A DNA stretch of 64,000 nt from the NCBI GenBank assembly GCA_018268105.1, contig JAFDXG010000146.1:1-64000 (forward strand), in the 5' to 3' direction. This document shows, in pieces, positions 1 through 8,845 of the stretch. This DNA is from Bacteroidota bacterium. GTDB lineage: Bacteria; Bacteroidota; Bacteroidia; Chitinophagales; Chitinophagaceae. A program made the translations under genes and the position numbers. A model generated the notes under the pieces. It saw only the letters and a list, made by a program, of their open reading frames with translations, had not been told where the DNA came from and did not search any database. Position 1 is the stretch's first letter; each line of letters begins with the position of its first letter.

Positions 1-860
1 AGGCGAACCCGCTCATCAAAATAGGTGACTAACCCGCAGGAAACAACCCCTTCAATGCCCCATAATTTTGGTCGGTATTTTTCATACAACTGCTCTGCAA
101 TATTATACTGGGAAATTTCCGTGTACTTAATAATCTGATCGGCGCTGCTAAAATCGGTAAGCAATTTTGGGTCAGATAACTTTTCCTGTGTTCTTTTAAA
201 ACTGAATAATATATCCAGCAGGTCGTGCCAGAATTTTGAGCCGAGGCTCAGGAATACGCCCATGGTAAGGTAACCTCCAAAATGGATCAATATTTTTCCA
301 ACACCTTCATTTGTGGATTTTTCCACAAGCGTAATAATGATAAAAATAAGGGTAGTAAGTATCCAGCAATAAAAGGGTATATAAGTATAACGTTGGTTTT
401 TTCTTGCTGCATTTTCCCGCAATTTTGAGAAAAGGATGATAGAGGATGACCATAAGAATAATAGGAGATATAATATTCCCCCTATCACTTCACAACTTTT
501 CAGTGTACTTGTCGTCCATCCAAGATGCAACTGAAGTCCGTTGACATCTTTAACTGCCAATAGTTCAAAAATATTGATGTTGATAAATGCAGCCGAGAGT
601 ATACCTACAATGATATTGATAACCATTATCCGGTATTCTCTTTCCTTTTCGGCGGCTTCGGTAATTTGCTTTTGGGCCAGGATGCTAAGCCTTGCTTCCA
701 GCATGCGCACCCATTTCCCATTGTCTTTGTATGGAATTATTGGAATGTAGATTATCTTATCCTGAAAGTATAGTTTTAAAAAATTAGCTACCCTTTCAGA
801 AATAGTACTCATTATAAACACTGTAGTAGCAATGGCTATAAGGAAATCGGTAAGAGCCAT
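1..860 (-). CDS. Multi-pass membrane protein, 3' end beyond left edge
   Basis: An uninterrupted minus-strand reading frame starts at the ATG at 860 (protein begins MALTDFLIAIATTVFIM) and runs off the window after about 286 codons, so the C-terminus is missing. Hydrophobic segments are seen at about residues 4-20, 80-100, 118-138, 155-175 and 188-205, with a charged cytoplasmic-looking linker of about 50 residues between the first two. After the last segment comes a soluble stretch (about 215-286) that ends in a small-residue/beta-rich run (GIEGVVSCGLVTYFDERVR), which looks like the start of another folded domain. I do not recognise the family. It lies 71 bp downstream of another membrane protein gene on the same strand and may share its transcript. 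The frame is certain; function is unknown. Confidence 0.75.
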   Translation of the reverse strand, partial: MALTDFLIAIATTVFIMSTISERVANFLKLYFQDKIIYIPIIPYKDNGKWVRMLEARLSILAQKQITEAAEKEREYRIMVINIIVGILSAAFININIFELLAVKDVNGLQLHLGWTTSTLKSCEVIGGILYLLLFLWSSSIILFSKLRENAARKNQRYTYIPFYCWILTTLIFIIITLVEKSTNEGVGKILIHFGGYLTMGVFLSLGSKFWHDLLDILFSFKRTQEKLSDPKLLTDFSSADQIIKYTEISQYNIAEQLYEKYRPKLWGIEGVVSCGLVTYFDERVR

Positions 861-931
861 ACGTTCGGTTTAAAAGTATTAGGGAATCTTACTTCTTCAG
901 GGTAGCAGGATCAGTATGTGAGCGTTTATTT

Positions 932-1582
932 TTAAAGTTTGGATGGTACGAGATTAGGCGATTCCACGTCTGACATATCATAATTGTTCGGAGTGAAAGC
1001 CTCTAATGTTTTGTAAGGATCAGTATAGGTTTTTCCTTTGTCCAGCAGTGTCAATTCTAATGCGTCTGCCTTTCCATTGTAAAATCCGCCCACTCTGATA
1101 AGGTATTTGAACACTCTAAACAAAATCTGCACAAGAAATATGAGTATAACGGCTGAGCCCACCTGTGAAACCAATACTACATAATTTAGTTTGCTTTGGT
1201 CATCTTGCTTATTTAACGCTTCCATATTAGGGTTGGTTAATTGATACGAGCAAAAAATTATCACAAGGATTGAAACAATGAGTATCAAATAGGATAGATT
1301 GGTAAATACAATTGATCTTAACCTTAGCTTCTTAATAAAACTCCGCATATTGTCCCTTTCTTCCCAATCACAAATATCAAAAATGTAATAGTTTATCGGC
1401 AACACAAATAGTACTCCCGTTAATACTAAAGCTATTGCTGTATATAGGAGAATTTGGGAATGAGCATTGTCTTTAAAAAGAAAATAAATTACAAACAATA
1501 TGACTGCAACCAATACGATTGCACTTCCGATTAATCTTGACTTTCGAATTTCAATTTCCTCCGCGCTTAGCTTTCTCTTCAT
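932..1582 (-). CDS. Four-helix inner-membrane protein of unknown function
   Basis: A 216-residue protein starting MKRKLSAEEIEIRKSR. Four strongly hydrophobic segments lie at about residues 17-36, 43-62, 93-113 and 134-156. The N-terminus and the inter-helix loops are basic, and the C-terminal 55 residues are hydrophilic and probably cytoplasmic. No catalytic motif is visible and I do not recognise the family. It sits between the left-edge membrane protein (71 bp downstream) and an outer-membrane protein gene (27 bp upstream), all on the minus strand, so the three could form one transcript. That adjacency is the only hint of role. Confidence 0.75.
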   Translation of the reverse strand: MKRKLSAEEIEIRKSRLIGSAIVLVAVILFVIYFLFKDNAHSQILLYTAIALVLTGVLFVLPINYYIFDICDWEERDNMRSFIKKLRLRSIVFTNLSYLILIVSILVIIFCSYQLTNPNMEALNKQDDQSKLNYVVLVSQVGSAVILIFLVQILFRVFKYLIRVGGFYNGKADALELTLLDKGKTYTDPYKTLEAFTPNNYDMSDVESPNLVPSKL

Positions 1583-1609
1583 AATTATAATTTTTATTTT
1601 GTTATCCTC

Positions 1610-2356
1610 CTACAGCGTAAAACTCAACTTCAACTTAAAGTTCTTAAAAGGTATTTTTTTACTTCCAGTTACTTCGGTTTTGCCGGGTTCGTCAATATAA
1701 TAGGTTACGGGTATATCTGCATTCGACCAGTCGGCAGCAAAGCCAAAGAAACCATATCGCACTGTAGCGCCGAAACTGGTTCCTAACCCTTTGCTTTCGA
1801 AATAGTTTTCATTATCTGTACCAAAAGAGTACCCTGCATTGGGGCCGCTAATAATATCATAAGAGCAAACCGGCAGGTATAACCCATAAGTTAGTTGAAA
1901 CTTTGCCTCTATAACCAGTTTATCTGCAGGGTTAAAAGCAATCACAGGACCCAGCTTTGAAGTAATAGCAGCACTTAAATGAGTACCCTCATTATCTATT
2001 TGTTCATTCCTTTCGTCTGCATATTTGCCCCATTTGTTTAAAGGAGAATATGCCAGGTTGAGTATGGTCCAGTCTAGTCCGGCATTTAACATGCTACGTT
2101 TATTGCGGTTGAGGAAATAAAAGATATGTCCAAATTCCAGGGTATAGCCGTTGCCGGCGCCTAAGTTACCATCATAAATATTTTCTGCGGGTGCAACTAC
2201 CGGGTTAAGACTACCACCGAGTTTGTCAATACCCAGCCGGATATAGCCTCTTTTAAAAGGTGTTTTCCAGGGTTTTGCAACGGCGCTGTCTGTTTGGCTA
2301 TAAGAAAGCGAAATGGTAGTAAAGGCGAAAGCCAAAAGGAAAAGGGACTGTTTCAT
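1610..2356 (-). CDS. Exported protein, probable outer-membrane beta-barrel
   Basis: The start is placed at the ATG at 2356, because from there the protein opens with a clean signal peptide (MKQSLFLLAFAFTTISLSYS, cleavage before QTDS). An in-frame ATG 14 codons upstream (2398) would bury that signal behind a polar leader. The mature part, about 228 residues, has alternating polar/aromatic strands, many Gly/Tyr/Asn turns, and ends in a strand finishing KLSFTL, a usual terminal beta-signal for an outer-membrane barrel. No enzymatic motif is seen and the substrate is unknown. It is followed after 27 bp by a small membrane protein on the same strand. A surface or porin-like role is inferred only from the fold pattern. 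Confidence 0.75.
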   Translation of the reverse strand: MKQSLFLLAFAFTTISLSYSQTDSAVAKPWKTPFKRGYIRLGIDKLGGSLNPVVAPAENIYDGNLGAGNGYTLEFGHIFYFLNRNKRSMLNAGLDWTILNLAYSPLNKWGKYADERNEQIDNEGTHLSAAITSKLGPVIAFNPADKLVIEAKFQLTYGLYLPVCSYDIISGPNAGYSFGTDNENYFESKGLGTSFGATVRYGFFGFAADWSNADIPVTYYIDEPGKTEVTGSKKIPFKNFKLKLSFTL

Positions 2357-2654
2357 GTTTTTTTTTATATTCTGGGTTAAAAATAAATTAACGGACAAAT
2401 GATGAGTACGGGGATTTCCCCGGATATTACCGGGTATTTTCGGGAACAGTAGGAATTTTAAAAGATATTGTTTTTGGGGAGAAGTTTTTTATGGAGCAAA
2501 TTCTTACACTATTTCACTTGTTGTTTCAAAACTACTTTTCAGCAGTGAAGATTATTGCAGGGAAATCCCTCAAATTTTATCAAGGAAAACCATGATATCT
2601 TTCATGTTTTATCCTTTTCAATCTTTATTATCTTTATTATATATTCTTATACAA

Positions 2655-3293
2655 ATGACTACCGTAGCCATTGCGGATGACCATAAGATATTTTGTGATT
2701 CACTCGAGGCGTTGATAAACGACTTTGATGAATTTCGTGTGGCATGGACAGTACAAAACGGTGATAAAGTGGTTGAAATGTTTCAGCAACCGGGTGATCA
2801 TCCTCAAATTCTATTACTTGATATCAATATGCCGGGCAGGAATGGTATTGAAGTAGCGGAATGGTTGTTTCAAAATAATATACCTGTGCATGTTTTAGCG
2901 CTTACCATGGAAAACGACGACAACAGCATCCTTAAAATGTTGCAGTATGGAATAAAAGGTTACCTGCTGAAAAATGTAAGCGCCGAAGAATTATTGAATG
3001 CACTGCAGGCTGTAGTAAAATACGGCTTTTATTATACACCACTCATAACCAAACAAATCAGCAGACAAGTATCAGCAAGAGCTACAGGAACAATCCCGGA
3101 TCTGAAAGACAGGGAAAAAGAATTGCTGCAATATATGTGCACAGACATGAGTTATACAGAAATTGCGGTGAAAATGTATTTAAGCGAATCAACCATAGAT
3201 ACCTATCGTGCCCGGCTGTTTGAAAAATTTGAAGTGAAGAATCGTATAGGTTTATTACTCAAAGCAAATAGTATGGGGCTGGTAAAGTTGTAG
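2655..3293 (+). CDS. NarL/LuxR-family response regulator
   Basis: Two-component response regulator of about 212 residues. The start is set at the ATG at 2655 (MTTVAIADDHKIF), since the receiver fold begins at once there; an in-frame ATG at 2592 would add a hydrophobic leader unlike the family. The receiver domain (1-120) has the acidic pair D8/D9, the phospho-acceptor D56 in LLLDINMPG, the T in LALTMEND and the K in GYLLKN. The C-terminal LuxR-type helix-turn-helix (about 143-205) contains LSESTIDTYRARLFEKF. It converges on a 7TM-DISM histidine kinase gene (117 bp between stops), and kinases of that class usually act on NarL-type regulators, so the two are probable partners. Target genes are not visible. 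Confidence 0.9.
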   Translation: MTTVAIADDHKIFCDSLEALINDFDEFRVAWTVQNGDKVVEMFQQPGDHPQILLLDINMPGRNGIEVAEWLFQNNIPVHVLALTMENDDNSILKMLQYGIKGYLLKNVSAEELLNALQAVVKYGFYYTPLITKQISRQVSARATGTIPDLKDREKELLQYMCTDMSYTEIAVKMYLSESTIDTYRARLFEKFEVKNRIGLLLKANSMGLVKL

Positions 3294-3410
3294 TGTGCCT
3301 CACAGATACTATCACGTTAACCGGGTAAATAAGAATTGATTTTTGTGGGTTATCCGTTGTGAATTTGAATAGAATCGTATATATTTTCTGTGAACGGGAC
3401 ATTAACAGAT

Positions 3411-5258
3411 TTAATTGATTTTTTGAGGAATTACTATAGTAATCCTTGTTCCTTTGTTTTTAGCAGATACAATCCTCATGGTTCCTTTCAGGTATTCAAT
3501 CCTGCTCTCTATGTTTTTAAGTCCAAAAGAGTCATCTCTGATATGTACAGTATCAAATCCTTTGCCGTTATCTTCTGCAAGGATATTAATTTCTCCTTCT
3601 GCAGTCTTTACAGACACGGAGATATCTGATGCACCACTATGTTTTACTGCATTTAATATCAGTTCACTCATAATCCGGTACACATTCAACTGAACATCTT
3701 TTTGCAATACCACAGTAATGTTATGCCGAAAATGTATGGGAACATGGTATACTTCTTTGAGGTTATTCACATATTCTGACAGGGAAACAGCCAATCCTTT
3801 TGCTGACAATTCTTTGGGCATTAGTTTATGAGAAATATTCCTTATTTCAGCCATAGAACCGTCTATAATATCCTCTGTTTTTGCAACCAGTATATTCTGT
3901 GTATCGTTTTGTGAATTTAATTTGAACAATCGTTGAAAATTTATTTTGATAGCAGCGAGCATTGGTCCGATACTGTCATGCAATTCGCCGGCTATTCTTT
4001 TTCGTTCATTATCCTGCACCATAACCAGTTGATGTAAGGTGCGGGAATTTTCTTCTTTAAGATGTGTCATCTGTTTAGTTATACGTTTCTTGTCTTCCAA
4101 AATACTCAGAAAAGTAGCGCAGGTAAGCAGTAGCATTTCTACAATACTTGCAAGCAACATACCATGTTCATTGAACAACTCATAATAGAAAAAGCCGGAA
4201 TTAGACAATACCTGTTGTATGGCCATTATCGTCATTACCCCCATTGCTAATGCAATCAATCTTACTATAATACTCTGTTTAAATAATCGCAAAAGGGTGA
4301 TTAATATGCTTAAAAATGAGAAAGTGAAATAACTATTCCAGCCAACATTGAATATGGCGGGTATATATATCCCTTTGGGTAAAATAGGATAGATTATTAA
4401 TGAAAATAAAATAACAAGCCCCGACCAGATTATACTTCTCAATATTAAGCGACTTACAAAATCCCTTTTCAGCATTTCCTTAAACAGTGAATTTAAAAGG
4501 CTGCAAAAAAATAATAGGCTACATGAAATGGAAAGTGGTTTTGCAATACTGTTTAATGATGGCATTCCCGGGTAAAGTAGTGGATATAAATAGCCATAAT
4601 GCCCCAGTATCCATGCTGTAATACTCAGAATATACAGCATATAATATCCCAATGCGATATTTTTGAAAATAATCCAGCCGTACACTACAGCAATGAGAAT
4701 TATAAAAACTATTCCAAGGTAAAATAATATCAGCCTGTCGAATTGGGTATAGTGTTTATCAAGATCGTCAGTATCCATTATTTTATAACCCGCATTAATA
4801 TTTCTGCCCTGGTCTTTGAATACAGCAAGATAATATGCTACGTCGCTTTCCTGGTTAAGGGTAATGGTATGCCATACATATTTTCTGTGTTGGTTGTATG
4901 GCACATCGTTTCCACCAATATATTCAATCTGTTTTTCTCCGTTATCTTTTAGCCGGAATAACATAACGGTATCAATACTGGTATTGTCAACCGACAACAT
5001 ATATCTTTTATGTCCCGTGTTTGTAAACTTTATTACGATATAGCACCATTGTTGGTAAGTGATGAGTCCAAAATCAATTTTTTGTCCGTTATTTTGAGAG
5101 TAGGGTAGGGCGGAGGGTGTGATATCAATTACTTCTGGTGATGAATTGGAAGTGAACATGAAGTAGCTGTCGGAAAAAGTGGAAGTTTGCTGTGCTGAGG
5201 ATGAACTGCAGGTAAAAAATATTAAATTAACGAATGTAATAATTTTCGCAATGTTCAT
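3411..5258 (-). CDS. 7TM-DISM sensor histidine kinase (HisKA_3 type)
   Basis: A 615-residue membrane sensor kinase. Order: signal peptide (1-22), extracytoplasmic beta-rich 7TMR-DISM extracellular domain (about 30-160), seven hydrophobic helices (about 175-385), a short coiled coil, a HisKA_3 dimerisation domain with phospho-acceptor His427 in ELHDSIGPML, then a HATPase_c domain with N-box (ELILNAVKHSG), G1 box (DNGKGFD) and GLKNIESRIEYLKG. It ends at VIPQKIN. Such kinases bind small ligands outside the inner membrane and phosphorylate NarL/LuxR regulators; one lies convergent next door. All key residues are present, so it should be active. The signal sensed is unknown. Confidence 0.92.
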   Translation of the reverse strand: MNIAKIITFVNLIFFTCSSSSAQQTSTFSDSYFMFTSNSSPEVIDITPSALPYSQNNGQKIDFGLITYQQWCYIVIKFTNTGHKRYMLSVDNTSIDTVMLFRLKDNGEKQIEYIGGNDVPYNQHRKYVWHTITLNQESDVAYYLAVFKDQGRNINAGYKIMDTDDLDKHYTQFDRLILFYLGIVFIILIAVVYGWIIFKNIALGYYMLYILSITAWILGHYGYLYPLLYPGMPSLNSIAKPLSISCSLLFFCSLLNSLFKEMLKRDFVSRLILRSIIWSGLVILFSLIIYPILPKGIYIPAIFNVGWNSYFTFSFLSILITLLRLFKQSIIVRLIALAMGVMTIMAIQQVLSNSGFFYYELFNEHGMLLASIVEMLLLTCATFLSILEDKKRITKQMTHLKEENSRTLHQLVMVQDNERKRIAGELHDSIGPMLAAIKINFQRLFKLNSQNDTQNILVAKTEDIIDGSMAEIRNISHKLMPKELSAKGLAVSLSEYVNNLKEVYHVPIHFRHNITVVLQKDVQLNVYRIMSELILNAVKHSGASDISVSVKTAEGEINILAEDNGKGFDTVHIRDDSFGLKNIESRIEYLKGTMRIVSAKNKGTRITIVIPQKIN

Positions 5259-5727
5259 GTGGTAGTGTCCGATTTTAGTCTGCTTTGCTGTTTAATGCTG
5301 CAAAAAATAAAAATAACATAATTTGCTTTAAGTGCGACTAATTTCAATTTTTGCCCTCCACATTGAGTCGGTGCTGCGCCCACTGTCTTTAGTAAAATTT
5401 ATTGTAAAAAGTATTTAGTCTGCTATACAGAACTATAAAGATTATGATAATAGTAAACCGGGAACAATTTTGCATGTAAACGTGTAAGAAAAAATTTGGT
5501 TTGGTTCCGCCAATGGTGGAATTGGAAAAAGGAGAAGCATATTTTTTAGAAGGACAAAAACAGCAGATCTCGTTCCTGTTACAAATCTTGCCGACTCAGA
5601 AGCAAAAAGAAATATGATTACTCGACTTTGAATCAATATAAAGGTGTAAGCGAATTAAATACCAAATTTTGTTGTTCCGGCACGAACCTTAACTTGTTGA
5701 AAAAACGAGAACTCTTGTTACTACTTT
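5259..5727. other. Intergenic stretch between histidine kinase and cytochrome c genes
   Basis: About 470 bp without a convincing gene. It holds the upstream region of the kinase and the downstream region of the cytochrome gene, both on the minus strand. A plus-strand open stretch at 5488-5631 reads like protein in part (it includes VTNLADSEAKRNM) but has no start codon near its 5' end, stops on both sides and no recognisable family. It might be a worn-out gene fragment. No hairpin terminator or repeat was seen. Confidence 0.4.
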
Positions 5728-6351
5728 CTATTTCGATGCAGGCGGTGGTGGGGGCAGCAGTACTGCCTGCGGTGCAATATTTTTAACAGGAGGTGTTGTT
5801 TTAAGATATGCAAAAATTGCTTTTAATTCATCTACACTCATTTTTGTTACCGGCATCATAGACATAGGAGGCATAAGTGGTCTTGTATCATCAAGCCCCA
5901 TCCATTTGAGCTCCCGAATTGATTTCACAAAACGGTCTTCTGTCCAGTTGCCGATTCCTGTGGGGTCAGAGGTAATATTTATAGCATAAGTAATTCCCCA
6001 TGGCCCTGTCCATGAAGTAAAAGATTGCGTTACAATCAAACCTTTTTTTGCAGCTTCTTTTGAGTCAAATGCGGCTGGAGGCATTTGTGCCGGGTGACCT
6101 GAGAGCATAAGACTCATGTCATCTTCAGGTCCGTTAGGACCCATTTTCTTGGGAGTGTGACAATCATTGCAACCTCCAATAAATACAAGGCGCTCACCCC
6201 ATTTTACCTGGCTTTCATAACCACCATACATCTTAGTTGGGTTTACAACAGCGGTAGTGTCCCCGGTTTCTGTTTTCGGTGCTCCCCCTGAGCAGGCAAA
6301 GAAGGCAATGACGCTTATTGCTGAAAGTATATTCATATAAATTGATTTCAT
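5728..6351 (-). CDS. Cytochrome c lipoprotein, single CxxCH haem site
   Basis: A 207-residue exported protein. The N-terminus (MKSIYMNILSAISVIAFFAC) is a lipoprotein signal with lipobox FFAC, so the mature protein is probably membrane-anchored and periplasmic. One haem-binding motif, CNDCH, lies at about residue 58, followed by a Pro/Gly/Met-rich region (PLMPPMSMMP) whose methionines could supply the sixth haem ligand, and a typical c-type C-terminal helix (MSVDELKAIFAYLKT). This matches class I cytochrome c domains that shuttle electrons to respiratory or oxidase partners. It is the third gene of a minus-strand run with an NTF2-like lipoprotein and a tandem-barrel secreted protein. The partner oxidoreductase is not in the window. 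Confidence 0.85.
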   Translation of the reverse strand: MKSIYMNILSAISVIAFFACSGGAPKTETGDTTAVVNPTKMYGGYESQVKWGERLVFIGGCNDCHTPKKMGPNGPEDDMSLMLSGHPAQMPPAAFDSKEAAKKGLIVTQSFTSWTGPWGITYAINITSDPTGIGNWTEDRFVKSIRELKWMGLDDTRPLMPPMSMMPVTKMSVDELKAIFAYLKTTPPVKNIAPQAVLLPPPPPASK

Positions 6352-6417
6352 GTGAGTTTGTTTTGATGTTTAAATAATTATTGTCAATAAAGTTCCGGGT
6401 GTCCACGGTGTATTTAG

Positions 6418-6957
6418 TTAATGTAGCTTCCTGCTGTATTCATCAAGACCGATAATTTTCCCATCTTTCATTTTCAGATCGTCTATTACATCAACCGAAT
6501 CTTTTTTCCCGTTTTTGTATTCCATAAATTGACGGTACCAGAGCGTTACGTACTCGTCTTTTTTGTCTTTTGAAATAACAGATTCCCAGTCTTCCATTTT
6601 TATACTATAACTTTTTACTTCAGGTCTGTAAGCTATAAATGCTTTTAGGGTGTCGTTAGAAACTTTTTTATCAATACCATCAAAACGTATTTGCACCGAA
6701 TCATCAAAGTAACCTGCTGATACATCAAGTTTATTATTCTCCCACACTTTGAGGGCACGTAGCGCATTAAGTGTATTTTGCTGACTGCCCATATCCCAGT
6801 TGTCCGGTTTCTTTATTGTGTAGGGATAGTCCATTTTTTGTGCAACAAGAGTATCAACAGTAGTTGATTCAACAGCGGGTACTTTTGTCGTAGTTTGAGA
6901 GTTATTGCAAGAGACAAATAATATTCCTCCCCAAAAAGGCAAGAGTAATAGTTTCAT
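6418..6957 (-). CDS. NTF2/SnoaL-like lipoprotein
   Basis: A 179-residue lipoprotein: signal MKLLLLPFWGGILFVSC with lipobox at Cys17, then a Thr/Ser-rich linker. The rest has the NTF2-like pattern, with helices around NTLNALRALKVWENNKLD, a DSVQIRF strand, a short helix (DTLKAFIAYRPEV), and three long strands rich in aromatic residues ending VIDDLKMKDGKIIGLDEYSRKL. Proteins of this fold include small ligand-binding and ketosteroid-isomerase-like domains; no catalytic residues can be assigned. It lies 66 bp upstream of the cytochrome c gene and 47 bp downstream of the 7005-7763 gene, all on one strand, consistent with an operon of exported proteins. Confidence 0.75.
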   Translation of the reverse strand: MKLLLLPFWGGILFVSCNNSQTTTKVPAVESTTVDTLVAQKMDYPYTIKKPDNWDMGSQQNTLNALRALKVWENNKLDVSAGYFDDSVQIRFDGIDKKVSNDTLKAFIAYRPEVKSYSIKMEDWESVISKDKKDEYVTLWYRQFMEYKNGKKDSVDVIDDLKMKDGKIIGLDEYSRKLH

Positions 6958-7004
6958 TTTATGTGATTGATTGTTTTGAAAGTTTTTGGTTTGATGAAGT
7001 TTAT

Positions 7005-7763
7005 TTACATAGGAGTACTTAAATCTTTCCTTAACTTAACTACAAAAGAGTTGAATGATTTTTGTGTGAGTTCAAACTTTTTTATCCAGGTACTAAAGTC
7101 TTCATTTGGGAAAGCTTTTTTAAACATTTTCGGCCATTCGCCATCAGGGTTAGGTTCAAAAGATTCCCATCCTTTTGGCAGGGGAATAATAACTATAGCA
7201 TGGCTGCCTTTTCCGAAAATTTGTTTTTGTATCAGGTAATATTCTTTAGAGTTGTTTTTCTTAAACATCTCTTTGATCTTTTTTATCCCGGCATAAAATT
7301 CCATTTCCTTTCCTGGTACAATTTCAATATCATAAATGGAAGTTAGTTCTGCACCAAACTCAGATATGTTGGCCGGTAAATAGCTATCATCACTGTTCTC
7401 AAAAAACATACGTGGAGTGGTTGTGGTAATATATTTCCCTACATTTTGGTCCCAATCGGCAGCATGTGCTTTGTCCTGTGTTGCTTTGGAAATGTTTTCT
7501 ACATCCGACCAGGAATATGGGGTTCTAAAGGCGAAAGCAAACTCTCCTGTTGATTCGCCGGCTACTATCTCAAATACGTCTATCGGATCCTTACCGTTGT
7601 GGAATGTTTGATTGTGTTGGGTCAATCCTTTTTCAAAATTTTCAAGTTGCCCCTGAAGGGGGTGCAGGAAAACGATAACGCTCTTGTTTTTTTGACCAGG
7701 CATGGATTGAGCGCCAAGCAGCAATGGCATTAAGAGTGTTGCCAGTAATGATATCTTTTTCAT
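7005..7763 (-). CDS. Secreted protein with possible tandem alpha/beta-barrel halves
   Basis: The start is placed at the ATG at 7763, giving a signal peptide MKKISLLATLLMPLLLGAQS. The frame is open upstream to an ATG at 7865, but that would put 34 basic residues ahead of the signal. The mature protein (about 230 residues) looks internally duplicated. The first half (FLHPLQGQLENFEKGL ... VFEIVAGESTGEFAF) and second half (EIVPGKEMEFYAGIKKI ... LIQKQIFGKGSHAIVII) share the order strand, long helix, strand with Gly-x-Gly/Gly-Glu turn, strand. This is the layout of dimeric alpha/beta barrels such as NIPSNAP or ABM domains. The duplication is my inference; function is unknown. It is the first gene of the three-gene minus-strand group. 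Confidence 0.7.
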   Translation of the reverse strand: MKKISLLATLLMPLLLGAQSMPGQKNKSVIVFLHPLQGQLENFEKGLTQHNQTFHNGKDPIDVFEIVAGESTGEFAFAFRTPYSWSDVENISKATQDKAHAADWDQNVGKYITTTTPRMFFENSDDSYLPANISEFGAELTSIYDIEIVPGKEMEFYAGIKKIKEMFKKNNSKEYYLIQKQIFGKGSHAIVIIPLPKGWESFEPNPDGEWPKMFKKAFPNEDFSTWIKKFELTQKSFNSFVVKLRKDLSTPM

Positions 7764-8078
7764 TTGAATGTTTTTTGAAATTTTCCTACTCATAAGGCTT
7801 TTCGGAATCGCCCTGCAGCAAGACATTGCAGACAGACTCGTTTTTGAAATGGTGACAGTTCCCATTTTTTCTGAAGTGGAATGAGATAATTGCGCCGGGA
7901 CGCTGGTTAAGAGATGATGAACATAAACAAAAGAAATATAACAGCGGGTGGTGTATGGACGAATGTGGCTGGATAATGTCCGGATGAGGGTATTTATTTA
8001 TCCGGGAAAATGTTTTGGCAATAGGGCTGGAGGTGAGAGCTTAAATCAATACGAACATTATAGTTTAGTGTAACTTTT

Positions 8079-8428
8079 GCGACGGAGGAATCTGGTGTGC
8101 TGTTGCACCAATGCTCAATATTTGTACCTGTGCCGGGCGGATTCTCCTTCGGCGAACAAGTTTCTCACCCGCCGAAGGGTATGTTTAATTTTACACGACA
8201 TGCTGGCGGGATTCGAAATGACGGTTGCGGTTTCGTCATTTCGACCGAGCCACACGAACGCTGTAGTTTAAAGAAAGTTCTTGCGAAGGAAGAAATCTGC
8301 CGGGCTTTTACTCTACGGTTCAGCACATGCACCAAAGCTCAACAGATTCTCCCTTGGCGAACATGTTTCTCATCTGCCACAACATGCATCTAATTCAAAG
8401 CATTTCGAAGGTGGGAAATGACAGTTGT
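8079..8428. repeat. Two degenerate direct copies of a dispersed non-coding repeat
   Basis: Two diverged copies lie in the same orientation, about 8079-8242 and 8283-8428. Shared landmarks: GCGACGGAGGAATCTG (8079) against GCGAAGGAAGAAATCTG (8283); a 32-33 base block beginning ATTCTCC at 8141 and 8346 that differs at only a few positions (core GGCGAACAAGTTTCTCA against GGCGAACATGTTTCTCA); and GAAATGACGGTTG (8215) against GAAATGACAGTTG (about 8414). Similar sequences are scattered in intergenic regions of many Bacteroidota genomes. No protein is encoded; the short open frames across it are incidental. Confidence 0.65.
8215..8242. repeat. Perfect inverted repeat at the end of repeat copy 1
   Basis: GAAATGACG (8215-8223) and its exact reverse complement CGTCATTTC (8234-8242) flank a 10-base spacer. 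The hairpin marks the 3' end of the first dispersed-repeat copy. There is no T-run after it, so it is not a standard terminator. Confidence 0.6.
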
Positions 8429-8567
8429 GTATTTAGCTACCAGACGGTGTTTCGCTAATCAGAAAGTTTTGTGATGAGCGAAAAATTGAAACCTAAAATT
8501 TAAGGCTACTTTTATTATACTCAACTTAAAAGATGGCGTTTTTTTTCAAATATCTTCCGCAAATCGT

Positions 8568-8845
8568 ATGCTCAAAGAAAATAAAAAAGACGAGTTCCCT
8601 TTTTCACAGTATTTATTTGGGGATACCCCTATTGAAAAGATGAATGTGGACAAACACAAAAACTATATTATAAAAAGAGTATTAAGCCATGGTTTATTAC
8701 ATGATTAATATTTTCTTATGCAGCTTTATTCAACTGAATAAATAACTACAGCATTAAAAAAAGCAGGGTGTTGTATAAGAAAACTATAAATTTCTGCAGC
8801 CATTATTTTAAGATGCCTATAAACGAACTGCATGCTTCATCTTAC
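8568..8845 (+). pseudogene. Remnant of an AbiE-associated antitoxin (DUF6922-like)
   Basis: Two pieces of one gene in different frames. 8568-8708 is a 46-codon frame starting MLKENKKDEFPFSQYLFGD and including DVDKHKNYIIKRVL-like sequence (here NVDKHKNYIIKRVLSHG). From memory this matches the N-terminus of the DUF6922-type proteins encoded just upstream of AbiEii-like toxins in Bacteroidota. After a stop and a gap, 8771-8845 (frame opening at 8768) encodes YKKTINFCSHYFKMPINEL, which resembles the C-terminus of the same family. The middle is lost. The second piece continues in frame, without a stop, into the toxin fragment. No functional antitoxin can be made. Confidence 0.6.

Noticed and set aside
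2400..2460. GGGGATTTCCCC and related G/C words upstream of the response regulator
   Set aside because: Short self-complementary words without enough stem or context to call an operator or terminator.
5488..5631. Plus-strand open stretch of 47 codons with protein-like words
   Set aside because: No start codon near its 5' end, stops on both sides and no recognised family; noted only as possible gene debris.
8077..8393. Two overlapping plus-strand open frames of 64 and 98 codons
   Set aside because: They run through the dispersed repeat and change frame between its copies; they read as translated repeat, not protein.
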